Shown: positions 54,713 through 63,223 of the stretch, piece by piece
Position numbering within the stretch: the stretch's first letter is position 1
How the letters are laid out: each line of letters starts with the position of its first letter
DNA from: a halophilic archaeon SHRA6
Lineage (GTDB): Archaea; Halobacteriota; Halobacteria; Halobacteriales; Haloferacaceae
Length of the DNA: 64,000 bases
Assembly: GCA_005239175.1 (NCBI GenBank)
Contig: SOPS01000001.1
Location: 558,001 to 622,000, forward strand
Direction of reading: 5' to 3'
The notes under the pieces: generated by a model
The model's input: the letters and a program-made list of their open reading frames with translations, nothing else
Database searches by the model: none
What the model was told of the DNA's origin: nothing
Position numbers and translations under genes: made by a program

Positions 54713-55575
54713 CGTGGATCACAGACCGTCGGGAGGTCGTTGATCGATTCGATGACTGCAGCGGCACCAGCTGCCTCGAATGCCGATCGGCCCTCCTCGC
54801 CTGTCAGCCCACCGGTCAGCGCGCCGATTCCAGCGTAGGTGCGATCGGGGTCTGCCTCGTCGGCGTTCACCGCAGTCTCGATGTCGTCGAGCGTGTCGCC
54901 GACGAAGACCACAGACTCCGACTCGAACCGATCGGCCAGCCGGACTAACGCAGCGGGATGTGGCTTACCGTGCTCCCAGTCGTCCATGGTAAAGCGGTGC
55001 GCTGGGGGGATCTCTAGCCCGACGCGATCGAGCGCAATCTCGGCTTCTGCGCGCGGCCGACCGGTGACGACGCCGACGTTGTAGTCCTCGGTGAGTTCGT
55101 CTTGAACTGCAGCGGAGAGAAGCACCGGCTCGTCGTGAATGTAGCCCGGCGCGTCGAACGGCGCGTCACCGCCTTCGAGTTCGGCGTACAGTTCGGTGCC
55201 GAGGTACAGCGCCTGGAACGTCTCGTGGAGGCGATCGCGATCCCACCGATCGAAGAGGGCGGCGTCGATTCCATCGAGGGCTTTGGTCACCGCTTCGGCG
55301 GCTTCGAGCCCGCCACCCGCCGCGGCGATTCGATCGGTAAACGACTCGACGGAGACCGTCGCTCCCGTCTCGCGGGCGAGCACGAGGAGTGCGGCGGCGT
55401 AGGTCAGCTCCCAGTCGTTGTTGAAGCCGCCGGCATTTTTGAACGCCTGGATGGCTTCCGGGTCGATCGTCGCTCCGTAGACGCGCTCGATCGACTCGAC
55501 GATCGCGCGCCGGTACGAGCCCGAAACGTCGACTAACACGCCGTCAATGTCGAGGACTACGGTGTCCGCCTGCAT
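54709..55575 (-). CDS. HAD-IA superfamily phosphatase
   Basis: A 288-residue HAD hydrolase starting [19 protein letters not shown]. The first Asp pair (DIDGV) is the nucleophile and acid/base, Thr is in VVTGRPRAE, the Lys in GKPHP and the final acidic pair in [10 protein letters not shown]. It resembles the archaeal HAD-SF-IA-hyp1 group, sometimes placed near histidine genes, so it could be a histidinol-phosphatase candidate given hisH upstream; this is inference. Start ATG 55575 is clear. It is followed by a coupled small membrane protein. Confidence 0.85.
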   Translation of the reverse strand: MQADTVVLDIDGVLVDVSGSYRRAIVESIERVYGATIDPEAIQAFKNAGGFNNDWELTYAAALLVLARETGATVSVESFTDRIAAAGGGLEAAEAVTKALDGIDAALFDRWDRDRLHETFQALYLGTELYAELEGGDAPFDAPGYIHDEPVLLSAAVQDELTEDYNVGVVTGRPRAEAEIALDRVGLEIPPAHRFTMDDWEHGKPHPAALVRLADRFESESVVFVGDTLDDIETAVNADEADPDRTYAGIGALTGGLTGEEGRSAFEAAGAAAVIESINDLPTVCDPR

Positions 55576-55614
55576 GGCTGTGCGATCGCAGCGGCAGGTC
55601 AAAACAGTTGTTCC

Positions 55615-56043
55615 TCATCGATGATCGGCCGGCCTGTCGGCGTCCACACAGTACAACGGTTCAGAGAGCCCGTCAACAGAGAGTCGATCGACCGGCACCA
55701 CGGGCTCTTCAAACCCCAGCGTAGTGAACAGACAGTCGGCGTCGACTCGTGAGGCGACGGTTGCAGCCGGGCGCTGGAGTTCGGCCGGGAGGTTGAGCCC
55801 GTATATCGCGTCGACCTCGTAGGCGTCCGGGATCGTGGCGGTCTCGCTTCGCTCGACGAGGTCATCTCGAACGAACGAGACGCCCTCAGGGACAGTCTGG
55901 CCGTGGACATCCACGGCGGTTACGTCGCAGCCACGATCGGCGAGATCTGCAGCGACTTCTGGGCGGCGACCGATGCCGACCTCAACCAGCCGGTTGTACT
56001 GGGCGAGATACCGTACAATCGGACGACGCGATCGGTATGCCAC
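55615..56043 (-). CDS. UPF0146 family (methyltransferase-like fold) protein
   Basis: A 142-residue protein of the archaeal UPF0146 family, read from GTG 56043. It starts VAYRSRRPIVRYLAQYNRLVEVGIGRRPEVA, a Rossmann-like SAM-type glycine loop, then DRGCDVTAVDVHG and AIYGLNLPAELQ. The fold is methyltransferase-like; no activity is established. It diverges from the archaemetzincin gene over 39 bp, so the two share a compact promoter region. Confidence 0.83.
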   Translation of the reverse strand: MAYRSRRPIVRYLAQYNRLVEVGIGRRPEVAADLADRGCDVTAVDVHGQTVPEGVSFVRDDLVERSETATIPDAYEVDAIYGLNLPAELQRPAATVASRVDADCLFTTLGFEEPVVPVDRLSVDGLSEPLYCVDADRPADHR

Positions 56044-56082
56044 GGCGGGAAACTTAAGAACCGCCCGAACATAACCGTTTGT

Positions 56083-56604
56083 ATGCTTGTCGACATCGTA
56101 CCGATCGGGGATGTGCCCGCACAGGTCAAGCGGGAGTCCTCTGCAGCGCTGCGCTCGGTCTACGACGTGAACGTGAGCGTCCACGAGACCCAGTCAATCC
56201 CCGACGGTGCGTTCGATCGCAGTCGCAACCAATACCGCGCCGAGGAGTTTATCGACCTCGTCAGCCGCGTCGGCGCAGGCGAAAAGAACATCGGAATCAC
56301 CACACAGGACCTCTTCTATCGCCGGCGCAACTACGTGTTCGGGCTCGCGTATCTCAACGGCAACGGCTCAGTCATCTCGACACACCGGCTGCAGACATCC
56401 TCGGACGGCGGCATTACGACAAAGTCCGCAACCGACGTCTTCGCCGATCGGGTCCGCAAGGAGATCGTCCACGAGATCGGCCACACCTTCGGGCTCGAAC
56501 ACTGCGACAACACCAAGTGCGTCATGTCGTTTTCGCCCACGGTTCGAGAGGTCGACGTCAAAGAAGAGAACCTCTGTGGGAGTTGTAGCCGGCTCGTGCG
56601 TTGA
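56083..56604 (+). CDS. amzA: Archaemetzincin
   Basis: Zinc metalloprotease of 173 residues. The signature HEIGHTFGLEHCDNTKCVM contains the metzincin HExxHxxGxxH zinc site plus the archaemetzincin Cys residues, and the CGSC near the end completes the second zinc site. Substrates of archaeal enzymes are unknown. ATG 56083 is preceded by TTAAG near -27. Divergent from the UPF0146 gene. Confidence 0.95.
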   Translation: MLVDIVPIGDVPAQVKRESSAALRSVYDVNVSVHETQSIPDGAFDRSRNQYRAEEFIDLVSRVGAGEKNIGITTQDLFYRRRNYVFGLAYLNGNGSVISTHRLQTSSDGGITTKSATDVFADRVRKEIVHEIGHTFGLEHCDNTKCVMSFSPTVREVDVKEENLCGSCSRLVR

Positions 56605-56726
56605 GCAGTCGCCAACGCCCCGTACATTTCTGCCGTCGATAACGCGCAACACCGGCCGAATAAACTCGTTACGAACAGATTTGGCGTTCACGTAGCTCTT
56701 TTGCCGTGTGACTCGATGACGAGGAC

Positions 56727-58538
56727 ATGTCACGAGAGCCCGATCGCAGTCGCCGAAACTACTGGACGGCCGATTCGACGCTGCAGCGGGTCGTTCGGCG
56801 GGCGTATGAACGCGCCGATTCCGCGAACAGTGGGGCCGACGAACGGCGATCGGGTGGTTCCGCAGCGGACAGCACCCGTGAGTCCGATCGGTTCTCGATC
56901 GCCGAACCGTACCTCCGCCATTACGGTCGAGTCGTGGCCGAAACGATCGCCGACAACGCAGATCTGATCGACGATCGCGGCCCGACGCTTCACACCTACG
57001 ACCGAGACGGCGAGGTTCGCAACCACGTCGAGTACCATCCCGCACAGTTCGAAAACGAGCAGCTAACATACGGCCCGGATGCGGGCGTCGTTGCCTACGC
57101 GTTCCACGCCCCGCCCGATGGCGAGGAGCCGCTCGGGCTGTTGCACACGCTGTCGATGGGGGCGCTGCTGTCGTACGCCGACCCCGGATTGTACTGTCCG
57201 GTGTCGATGACTGCGGGGGTTGCGCTCGTGCTCGATCGCTTCGATGACGGCCGCCTGGGGGAGCCGTTCGAACGGCTCACGACGACCGAGTACGACGAGC
57301 TCGTGGAGGGCGCAATGTTTCTCACCGAAAAGCAAGGTGGCAGCGACGTGGGCGCAAACGAGACGATCGCGCGGCCAATCGACCGCGAAAACGGGATCTA
57401 CGCGCTGGAAGGCGAGAAGTGGTTCTGCTCGAACATTGACGCGGAGGGAGCACTCGTACTTGCGCGGCGGCCGGATGCGCCGGCGGGCACCGCCGGACTG
57501 TCGCTGTTTCTCGTCGGACGAACCACGGCAGATGGAGAACTGAACGACATGCTGTACCGTCGGCTGAAGGACAAACTCGGGACAATCAGCGTCCCGACCG
57601 GCGAGATCGAACTCCGCGGGGCCCGCGGTGTCCTTGTCGGTGAGGCCGAAAACGGCTTCAAGCAGATGGCGACGATGCTGAACTTCGAACGGCTCGCGAA
57701 CGCCGCCGCCGCTGTTGGGATCATCGGCCGATGTCTGCTCGAGTCGACCGCCCACGCGAGCGAACGCGAGGCGTTTGGCGAGACACTCGACAGTTTCCCC
57801 CTGATGAAACGCGACCTCGTCGAGATGGCCGTCGATCACGAGGCCGCGGCGACGTACACCTTCGAGGCGGCAACGTGGCTCGATCGCGTCCACCGCGACG
57901 CAGACGACGAGCACGCGTTCAAACTCATGCGGCTACTCGTGCCGATCGCCAAGCTCAAAACCGCCCGCATGGCCGTTGACACCGCCTCCTATGCCATGGA
58001 AATCCACGGCGGCAACGGCTACGTAAACGACTTTGTCACCCACCGGATGCTCCGAGATGCGCAGGTGCTGCCGATCTGGGAGGGTTCGACGAACGTGCTC
58101 GCACTCGACGTGTTACGCGCGCTCGATCGCGAATCCGCCCACGAGGCATTCATCCCAGAGATAGACGATCGGCTCGCGGTGATCGAGACGCAAGCGAAAC
58201 CTGATGGAGAGCTCACCGAACTTGCGACGGTTGTTCGCGAGGCGTTCGTCGACCTCCAGGGATTCCTCGGATCGCTCGCCGCCGAAGAGCCCGAACGAGC
58301 ACAGCTTCGCGCGAAGGAACTCGCCGAAGACGTGTTCGCGGTCGTCACCGCGACCTGTCTGCTCGAAGCGGCACTCGAGGCGACCGCCAGCGGCGGGCAC
58401 AGCCCCTCGCGGGAGCTCCTTGTCGCCTCGCGGTTCGTTCGATCGACATTCGACGCCGCGGGAGCAGTCGGTAATGCGCAGGATCGCTCCGCGCTCGACA
58501 CCTTCGATTCGATCGTCCAATACGGTCAATCCCAATGA
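56727..58538 (+). CDS. Acyl-CoA dehydrogenase family protein (AidB-like)
   Basis: FAD-dependent acyl-CoA dehydrogenase-like enzyme, 603 residues, longer than classical members (about 380). It has FLTEKQGGSDVGANET, LEGEKWFCSN, the FKQMATMLNFERLANA block and the C-terminal MEIHGGNGYVND...LPIWEGSTNVLALD that is typical of AidB-like and long acyl-CoA dehydrogenases. An acidic, variable stretch of 30 residues near the N terminus (about 36-53) is probably a linker. No beta-oxidation partner genes are adjacent. The role is either fatty-acid oxidation or an AidB-type stress function. Confidence 0.88.
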   Translation: MSREPDRSRRNYWTADSTLQRVVRRAYERADSANSGADERRSGGSAADSTRESDRFSIAEPYLRHYGRVVAETIADNADLIDDRGPTLHTYDRDGEVRNHVEYHPAQFENEQLTYGPDAGVVAYAFHAPPDGEEPLGLLHTLSMGALLSYADPGLYCPVSMTAGVALVLDRFDDGRLGEPFERLTTTEYDELVEGAMFLTEKQGGSDVGANETIARPIDRENGIYALEGEKWFCSNIDAEGALVLARRPDAPAGTAGLSLFLVGRTTADGELNDMLYRRLKDKLGTISVPTGEIELRGARGVLVGEAENGFKQMATMLNFERLANAAAAVGIIGRCLLESTAHASEREAFGETLDSFPLMKRDLVEMAVDHEAAATYTFEAATWLDRVHRDADDEHAFKLMRLLVPIAKLKTARMAVDTASYAMEIHGGNGYVNDFVTHRMLRDAQVLPIWEGSTNVLALDVLRALDRESAHEAFIPEIDDRLAVIETQAKPDGELTELATVVREAFVDLQGFLGSLAAEEPERAQLRAKELAEDVFAVVTATCLLEAALEATASGGHSPSRELLVASRFVRSTFDAAGAVGNAQDRSALDTFDSIVQYGQSQ

Positions 58539-58633
58539 CCGTCAAGCAAGACAGAATGTAACAAAACCTATGCCGACGGCGACAGACCTTCGGGTATGAG
58601 ACGAACCAATCGACATGGCAGCGGTGATCGGCG

Positions 58634-59281
58634 ATGATCGATCCCGTTTCAATCGCGCTTGTGCTCGCTGGCGTCGTATTGCTGTTCGGCGGGGCAGCGC
58701 TGTCGAGCTACGGCGTCGGATTAGCCGGAGCGATCGTCGGCGGTGCCGGCGGCTACCTCGTCGTGCCGGGGATCGCGGCTGCAGCCGGGCTTTCGGGCCC
58801 TATCGGACTCGCCGCTGGGATCCTCCTCGGTGCAGGTGTCGGCGTCCTCTTGACGTACCTGCTGTTTTCGATTGCCGTCGCGGGAGTCTCCTTCGCCGCG
58901 GGCACGCTTCTCGGCTGGTCAGTGATCGCGCCGGCGTTTGTCAGTGGCGCGTGGTACATCGAGATCCTCGCAGCGATCGGAATCGGTGTCCTCGCGGCGG
59001 CGTTCGGGACGTTCATGACGAAAACCGCCATGGTGTTCATCACCTCGTACCTCGGGGCAGTGTTCGCCTCGCGATCGATCACGTTCGCAAATCTCGACGC
59101 TGCACGCGAGGCGGTTAGTCCCGATCCATTGCTGTTCGATCCGACTGACCCAATTCTCCTTGGGCTCTTTGTACTCGGTGTCCTCACGCAGATTGGACTG
59201 GTCAAACTCGGCTACGTGACCAAGCTGCTCGGCGTGTTGCCCGGCGCGCGGGCATTGCGAAACCGCGGCGACGAGGACTGA
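58634..59281 (+). CDS. Multi-pass membrane protein (DUF4203/TMEM198-like)
   Basis: A 215-residue protein made of six or seven Gly/Ala-rich hydrophobic helices. Each of the first ones has the pattern LxGxxLxxxGxxxxGxxxGxxGG, as in DUF4203/TMEM198-like proteins, which I offer as a weak resemblance. The C terminus is charged (RALRNRGDED). It lies 95 bp after the acyl-CoA dehydrogenase gene and is convergent with rli1. Function unknown. Confidence 0.72.
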   Translation: MIDPVSIALVLAGVVLLFGGAALSSYGVGLAGAIVGGAGGYLVVPGIAAAAGLSGPIGLAAGILLGAGVGVLLTYLLFSIAVAGVSFAAGTLLGWSVIAPAFVSGAWYIEILAAIGIGVLAAAFGTFMTKTAMVFITSYLGAVFASRSITFANLDAAREAVSPDPLLFDPTDPILLGLFVLGVLTQIGLVKLGYVTKLLGVLPGARALRNRGDED

Positions 59282-59298
59282 CAGAATAGCAGGACAGA

Positions 59299-61134
59299 TC
59301 AGACTGAGTAGTAGTACTCGCCCGATCGCTTCTGTGCTTGATCCTTCTGGCTCTCTGGCTTGTTGATCCGCGGGCGACCCGTCCGCTCGTCGCGGCGGAA
59401 CGTGATATTCAGGTCCGCGAGGAAGTCGTTCATCCCCTCGCGCATGCCTTTCGGTGGCGCGGCCTGCCCGTGGTTGGCCGGCTCGCCGTCGAAGACCATG
59501 AGTCGATCGGCGATCAGGTCGATCATGTAAATGTCGTGGTCGATCACGACAACCGTTGCGTCGTGGTTTTCAGCGTACCGGCGGATCGCGGTCGTCGCCC
59601 GGACACGCTGTTCGACGTCAAGGTGTGCAGAGGGCTCGTCGAGCAGGTACAGGTCGGCCTCGTCGGACAGGCACGCGGCGATTGCGACACGCTGGCGCTC
59701 TCCACCGGAGAGGTCGTTGAGGTTCTGTTCCATGATCCGGTTCAACTGCAGCGGATTTGCGACCTCGGTGTTCCAGTAGGAACTGCCGAACTGGTCGGTG
59801 ATCGACGAGAGGAACGTGTCGACGCGCATCGGCTGGTCGATCTCGATGTATTGGGGCTTATAGGAGATGTCGAGCCGGAAGTCGAGCGATCCTTCGTCGG
59901 GCTCTAATGCGCCGGTGAACAGTTTCGCGAGCGTCGATTTCCCGATTCCGTTGGGACCAACGATCCCGAGCACTTCACTCTCGTAGATCGTTCCACCCTC
60001 GACGTCCAGGCTGAACTCGCCCTCGCCATAGGATTTGTGCAGATCTGGGTATTCGACGAGCGGCTGTCCCGTGGTTGATTCACGTGGCGCGTGCTCTTCG
60101 AAGGTGATCGACTCCGGGCGGATCCGCATGTTCTCGTTGGTCAAAAAGCCCTTGAGATACTCGTTGATCCCGTTTCTGACCGACTTGGGATCGGTGATGA
60201 CACCGAACGCGCCCGGCTCACCGTAGGCCACGTGGAGGGTATCCGCGAGCAGATCGAGGATCGCGAGGTCGTGTTCGACGACAAGCATCGATCGATCGGC
60301 TGTCTCGTCGGCCGCCAGCTCCTGAATGAGCCGCGCGGCAGTCATCCGCTGGCCGATATCGAGGTACGGCGTGATCTCGTCGAGGAAATAGAAGTCTGCA
60401 TCCCGGGCCAGACACGCGGCGATCGCGACACGCTGGAGCTCTCCGCCGGAGATCGAATCAATGTCCTGATCCATGACGGGAGCGATACCGAGGCGATCGA
60501 TGAGCGAGTCCAACGCGCCGCGCTCGTCGGTGTGTTCCAGCAGCTCACGGGTGTTGCCGTCGAACTGCTTCGGGATCTGATCGACGTACTGCGGCTTGCG
60601 CGCGACGGTGATGTCGTCGGCCATCAGCCGCTTGATGTAGTTTTGCAGCTCTGTCCCACGGAAGCGATCGAGGACAGTCTCCCAGTCGGGGTCGATGTCG
60701 AACGCACCGAGGTTCGGGACGATCTCGCCGGCCAGCGCTTTGACCGCTGTCGACTTTCCGATTCCGTTGGGGCCGAGGATTCCCGTGACTGTACCCGGCT
60801 CGGGGACCGGCAAGCCGTACAGCGAAAAGGCGTTGTCGCCGTAGCGGTGCACCGGATCCTCATCAAGCTCCTGTGGGAGGTTGATGATCTCGATCGCGTC
60901 GAAAGGACACTTCTCGACGCAGATGCCGCAGGTTTCGCCCAGACAGATCTCCTCGGAGATGCGGATCTGCTCTGGACCGCCCTCGTATGGTTCGTCCTCG
61001 TCGAAGTGATCGCCGCGGGTGACGATGCAGTCTTTGCCCGTGCGGTTCGGCGGGCAGTAGTTCGCACACTCGTAGTTGCATCGATCGGGTTGACAGCGAT
61101 CTAAATCGACGACGGCGATACTGTCGTCGGCCAT
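59299..61134 (-). CDS. rli1: Ribosome-recycling ATPase ABCE1 (Rli1)
   Basis: ABC-type ATPase of 611 residues that splits ribosomes after termination and is universal in archaea and eukaryotes. The N-terminal ferredoxin-like region binds two [4Fe-4S] clusters (CQPDRCNYECANYCPPNR and CLGETCGICVEKCPF). Two nucleotide-binding domains follow, each with GPNGIGKST and a signature (SGGELQR, SGGERQR); the hinge is present between them. A single start codon at 61134 fits. The EMC6-like gene lies 1 bp upstream of the start, suggesting cotranscription. Confidence 0.97.
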   Translation of the reverse strand: MADDSIAVVDLDRCQPDRCNYECANYCPPNRTGKDCIVTRGDHFDEDEPYEGGPEQIRISEEICLGETCGICVEKCPFDAIEIINLPQELDEDPVHRYGDNAFSLYGLPVPEPGTVTGILGPNGIGKSTAVKALAGEIVPNLGAFDIDPDWETVLDRFRGTELQNYIKRLMADDITVARKPQYVDQIPKQFDGNTRELLEHTDERGALDSLIDRLGIAPVMDQDIDSISGGELQRVAIAACLARDADFYFLDEITPYLDIGQRMTAARLIQELAADETADRSMLVVEHDLAILDLLADTLHVAYGEPGAFGVITDPKSVRNGINEYLKGFLTNENMRIRPESITFEEHAPRESTTGQPLVEYPDLHKSYGEGEFSLDVEGGTIYESEVLGIVGPNGIGKSTLAKLFTGALEPDEGSLDFRLDISYKPQYIEIDQPMRVDTFLSSITDQFGSSYWNTEVANPLQLNRIMEQNLNDLSGGERQRVAIAACLSDEADLYLLDEPSAHLDVEQRVRATTAIRRYAENHDATVVVIDHDIYMIDLIADRLMVFDGEPANHGQAAPPKGMREGMNDFLADLNITFRRDERTGRPRINKPESQKDQAQKRSGEYYYSV

Positions 61135-61135
61135 C

Positions 61136-61453
61136 TTACAGCTGGACCTCCGACGTGAGGAGGATTGCGAACGTGATGAACCAAAGCGAGAACGTCATAA
61201 ACGACACGTAGAGGTTGTCTTTGATGCCAAACTCCTCGAGGTTGACGCCGATCACTTTGTAGATCGGATACTGCACGAAAATGAACGCGGCCATGATCAC
61301 CACTGCAAGCGTGTTGTTCGCAGCCGCGGGGTCAGTCCCGACGACCACCGCGGACGCGACACCCGAAATGATACCTGCGAGGCAGGCGATCGTGGTGACG
61401 GTCACTCCGCGGACGTGATCAGAGAGACCTGAGGCTGTCGTTTCTGTCGCCAT
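61136..61453 (-). CDS. EMC6-like membrane protein
   Basis: A 105-residue protein with three hydrophobic helices (TTIACLAGIISGVASAVVV, TLAVVIMAAFIFVQYPIYKV and YVSFMTFSLWFITFAILL), resembling archaeal relatives of EMC6, part of the membrane-protein insertase complex of eukaryotes. ATG 61453 (MATETTASG) is preferred over longer in-frame starts. Its stop is one base before the ABCE1 start, so it probably shares a transcript with the ribosome-recycling factor, suggesting a link between translation and membrane insertion. Confidence 0.8.
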   Translation of the reverse strand: MATETTASGLSDHVRGVTVTTIACLAGIISGVASAVVVGTDPAAANNTLAVVIMAAFIFVQYPIYKVIGVNLEEFGIKDNLYVSFMTFSLWFITFAILLTSEVQL

Positions 61454-61590
61454 ACGGCTATCTCCGAGAGCCGCCATCAAAAGCCGTTCGGCTTGGATAC
61501 GGCACAACTCTCTCCAGAAGCGACCCCAGATGCCACCGGAGTGCGACACGGTTCCTCAAGCTTTATGCAGTTGCACCGTTTCGATTCGTA

Positions 61591-61869
61591 ATGATGGCTG
61601 GAACCTCAAAGGAGAGCTTAGACGATCTCCCACCGAGTGCAAAGCTCGTGTTCAAAGTGCTGGAGTACAACGGGCCACTGACCCAAAAGGGGATTGTCGA
61701 GGAGTCGATGCTCTCCGCGCGGACGGTGCGATACGCGCTCGAACGGCTGGAAGGGATCGGGATTGTTGACGAGGACGTCTACTTTGCAGACGCCAGACAG
61801 AACCTCTATCAGCTCACGCCGGCGGCTGATACGGTCTCCGGTGACGGCGAACCCTGCACGGCCGACTGA
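61591..61869 (+). CDS. Small winged-helix (MarR-like) regulator
   Basis: A 92-residue protein with a winged helix: PPSAKLVFKVLEYNGPLTQKGIVEESMLSARTVRYALERLEGIGIVDEDVY, where the recognition helix is SARTVRYALERLE. It has a conserved wing (ARQNLYQLT) and a polar tail with one Cys. Small proteins of this type are conserved in haloarchaea and annotated as MarR-family regulators; targets unknown. ATG 61591 or 61594 may be used. Confidence 0.85.
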   Translation: MMAGTSKESLDDLPPSAKLVFKVLEYNGPLTQKGIVEESMLSARTVRYALERLEGIGIVDEDVYFADARQNLYQLTPAADTVSGDGEPCTAD

Positions 61870-61884
61870 GCTACTTGCGTACGA

Positions 61885-62181
61885 TTATTCGTCACTTGTC
61901 CGCGTGAGTCGATACGCCGTCACAATCGTGAGGACGATCGTCACGAGAAGCGTCACGGCGACAGCTAACACGAACGCCAACAGCAGGAACCAGCCTTCCG
62001 GACCGAACACGGGATACTGACGAGTCCCCGCAACCGGACCCAGGAGCTCAAAAACTCGCACGAGGTACAGGGCGGCGGCAACGGCTATCCCGACGATCGC
62101 CCCGATGGTCGCGTTTCGCGGGACCGCTAGCTCGTCGATCAGGATCGCCGTCGGTGGGCGATCGGGTACGTTTTGGCTCAC
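61885..62181 (-). CDS. Two-helix membrane protein
   Basis: A 98-residue protein. A polar N-terminal 25 residues with a Pro-rich start is followed by two hydrophobic helices (AIVGIAVAAALYLVRVFELLG and WFLLLAFVLAVAVTLLVTIVLTIVTAY). No family recognised with confidence. It is convergent with the winged-helix gene (15 bp) and divergent from the deacylase gene. Confidence 0.65.
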   Translation of the reverse strand: MSQNVPDRPPTAILIDELAVPRNATIGAIVGIAVAAALYLVRVFELLGPVAGTRQYPVFGPEGWFLLLAFVLAVAVTLLVTIVLTIVTAYRLTRTSDE

Positions 62182-62256
62182 AGTTGCCGTTGGATCCGGA
62201 TCGTCAAATCGGCACCGATCGAACCGCCTAAGGTCAGCCCGACCGATATCGAAGCA

Positions 62257-63216
62257 ATGACTCTCACGGTCGGAACCGCGAGTGCGCCCCCCGGCGAAAC
62301 CGACACGGGGCGGCTGCAGGTCGGTGAGACACGCGATGGCAGCCCGGCGGCATTACCCGTCGCAGTGATAAACGGTGCGGCCGACGGCAAACGACTCTAC
62401 ATCCAGGCAGTCAGCGACGGCGACGAACTCAACGGGCTTGGCGTGGTGAGCCGGCTGGTCCCACAGCTCGAGCCTGCGGAGCTCTCCGGAGAGCTCGTCG
62501 TCGTCGGGATCGTCAACTATCACGGCTTTCAGGTCGCAGAGCATCGGAACCCGATCGACGATCGGAAGACGAACCGAACCTATCCGGGCAACGAGAACGG
62601 CTCGACCTCCGAGCGCATCGCCGCAGCGACCTACGAGGTCGCCCGCGAGGCAGATCTCATTTTGGACCTCCACCAGGGATCGACAAGCCAGATGCTCACA
62701 GAAGCGCGGATTCGCTGTGGACAGCGCCACAGGCTCCACGGAGAGTGTCTCAAGCTCGCGAAGGTGTTCGGCACCGGCTACGTGATCGACCAGAAGGGCC
62801 CGGACGGACAACTCGCCCGCGTCGCGCCGGACAACGGCATCCCGACGATCGACCCCGAACTCGGTGGCTGTGTCGGCTGGGATCAAGAGAGCATCTCAAC
62901 CGGGCTGACCGGCATCTACAACGTCCTCAAATACTACGGCTTTCTCGACGGCGAAGTCGAACTCGAAACGCAGACCCGCGCGAAGGGATTCGATCAGTAC
63001 GGCTCCCCGTCCGGGGGACTCGTGACGTTCAAGTGCGAACTCGGCGAGCGGGTACGGCCGCGCCAGACGCTGTTCGAGGTGACAGATATGTTCGGCGAGC
63101 TCAAAGCCCGCGTGACCGCGGACAACAGCGGGATCTTCTGGCGATCGCGCCGGCTGCCACAGGTCGCGACCGGCGAATACGTCTGTTCGGTCGCGACAAA
63201 TATCGACACCTACTGA
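62257..63216 (+). CDS. Succinylglutamate desuccinylase/aspartoacylase family deacylase
   Basis: Zinc-dependent carboxypeptidase-like enzyme, 319 residues. Motifs include NGAADGKRLYIQAVSDGDELNG (the zinc-binding G-D/N-E type region), the segment HRNPIDDRKTNRTYPG with substrate-binding Arg, LDLHQGSTSQ with the third zinc ligand, and PTIDPELGG with the catalytic Glu. The C terminus has a lipoyl-like beta domain. Family members deacylate amino acids. Start ATG 62257. A threonine synthase-like gene follows after 7 bp. Confidence 0.9.
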   Translation: MTLTVGTASAPPGETDTGRLQVGETRDGSPAALPVAVINGAADGKRLYIQAVSDGDELNGLGVVSRLVPQLEPAELSGELVVVGIVNYHGFQVAEHRNPIDDRKTNRTYPGNENGSTSERIAAATYEVAREADLILDLHQGSTSQMLTEARIRCGQRHRLHGECLKLAKVFGTGYVIDQKGPDGQLARVAPDNGIPTIDPELGGCVGWDQESISTGLTGIYNVLKYYGFLDGEVELETQTRAKGFDQYGSPSGGLVTFKCELGERVRPRQTLFEVTDMFGELKARVTADNSGIFWRSRRLPQVATGEYVCSVATNIDTY

Positions 63217-63223
63217 GCGGACG

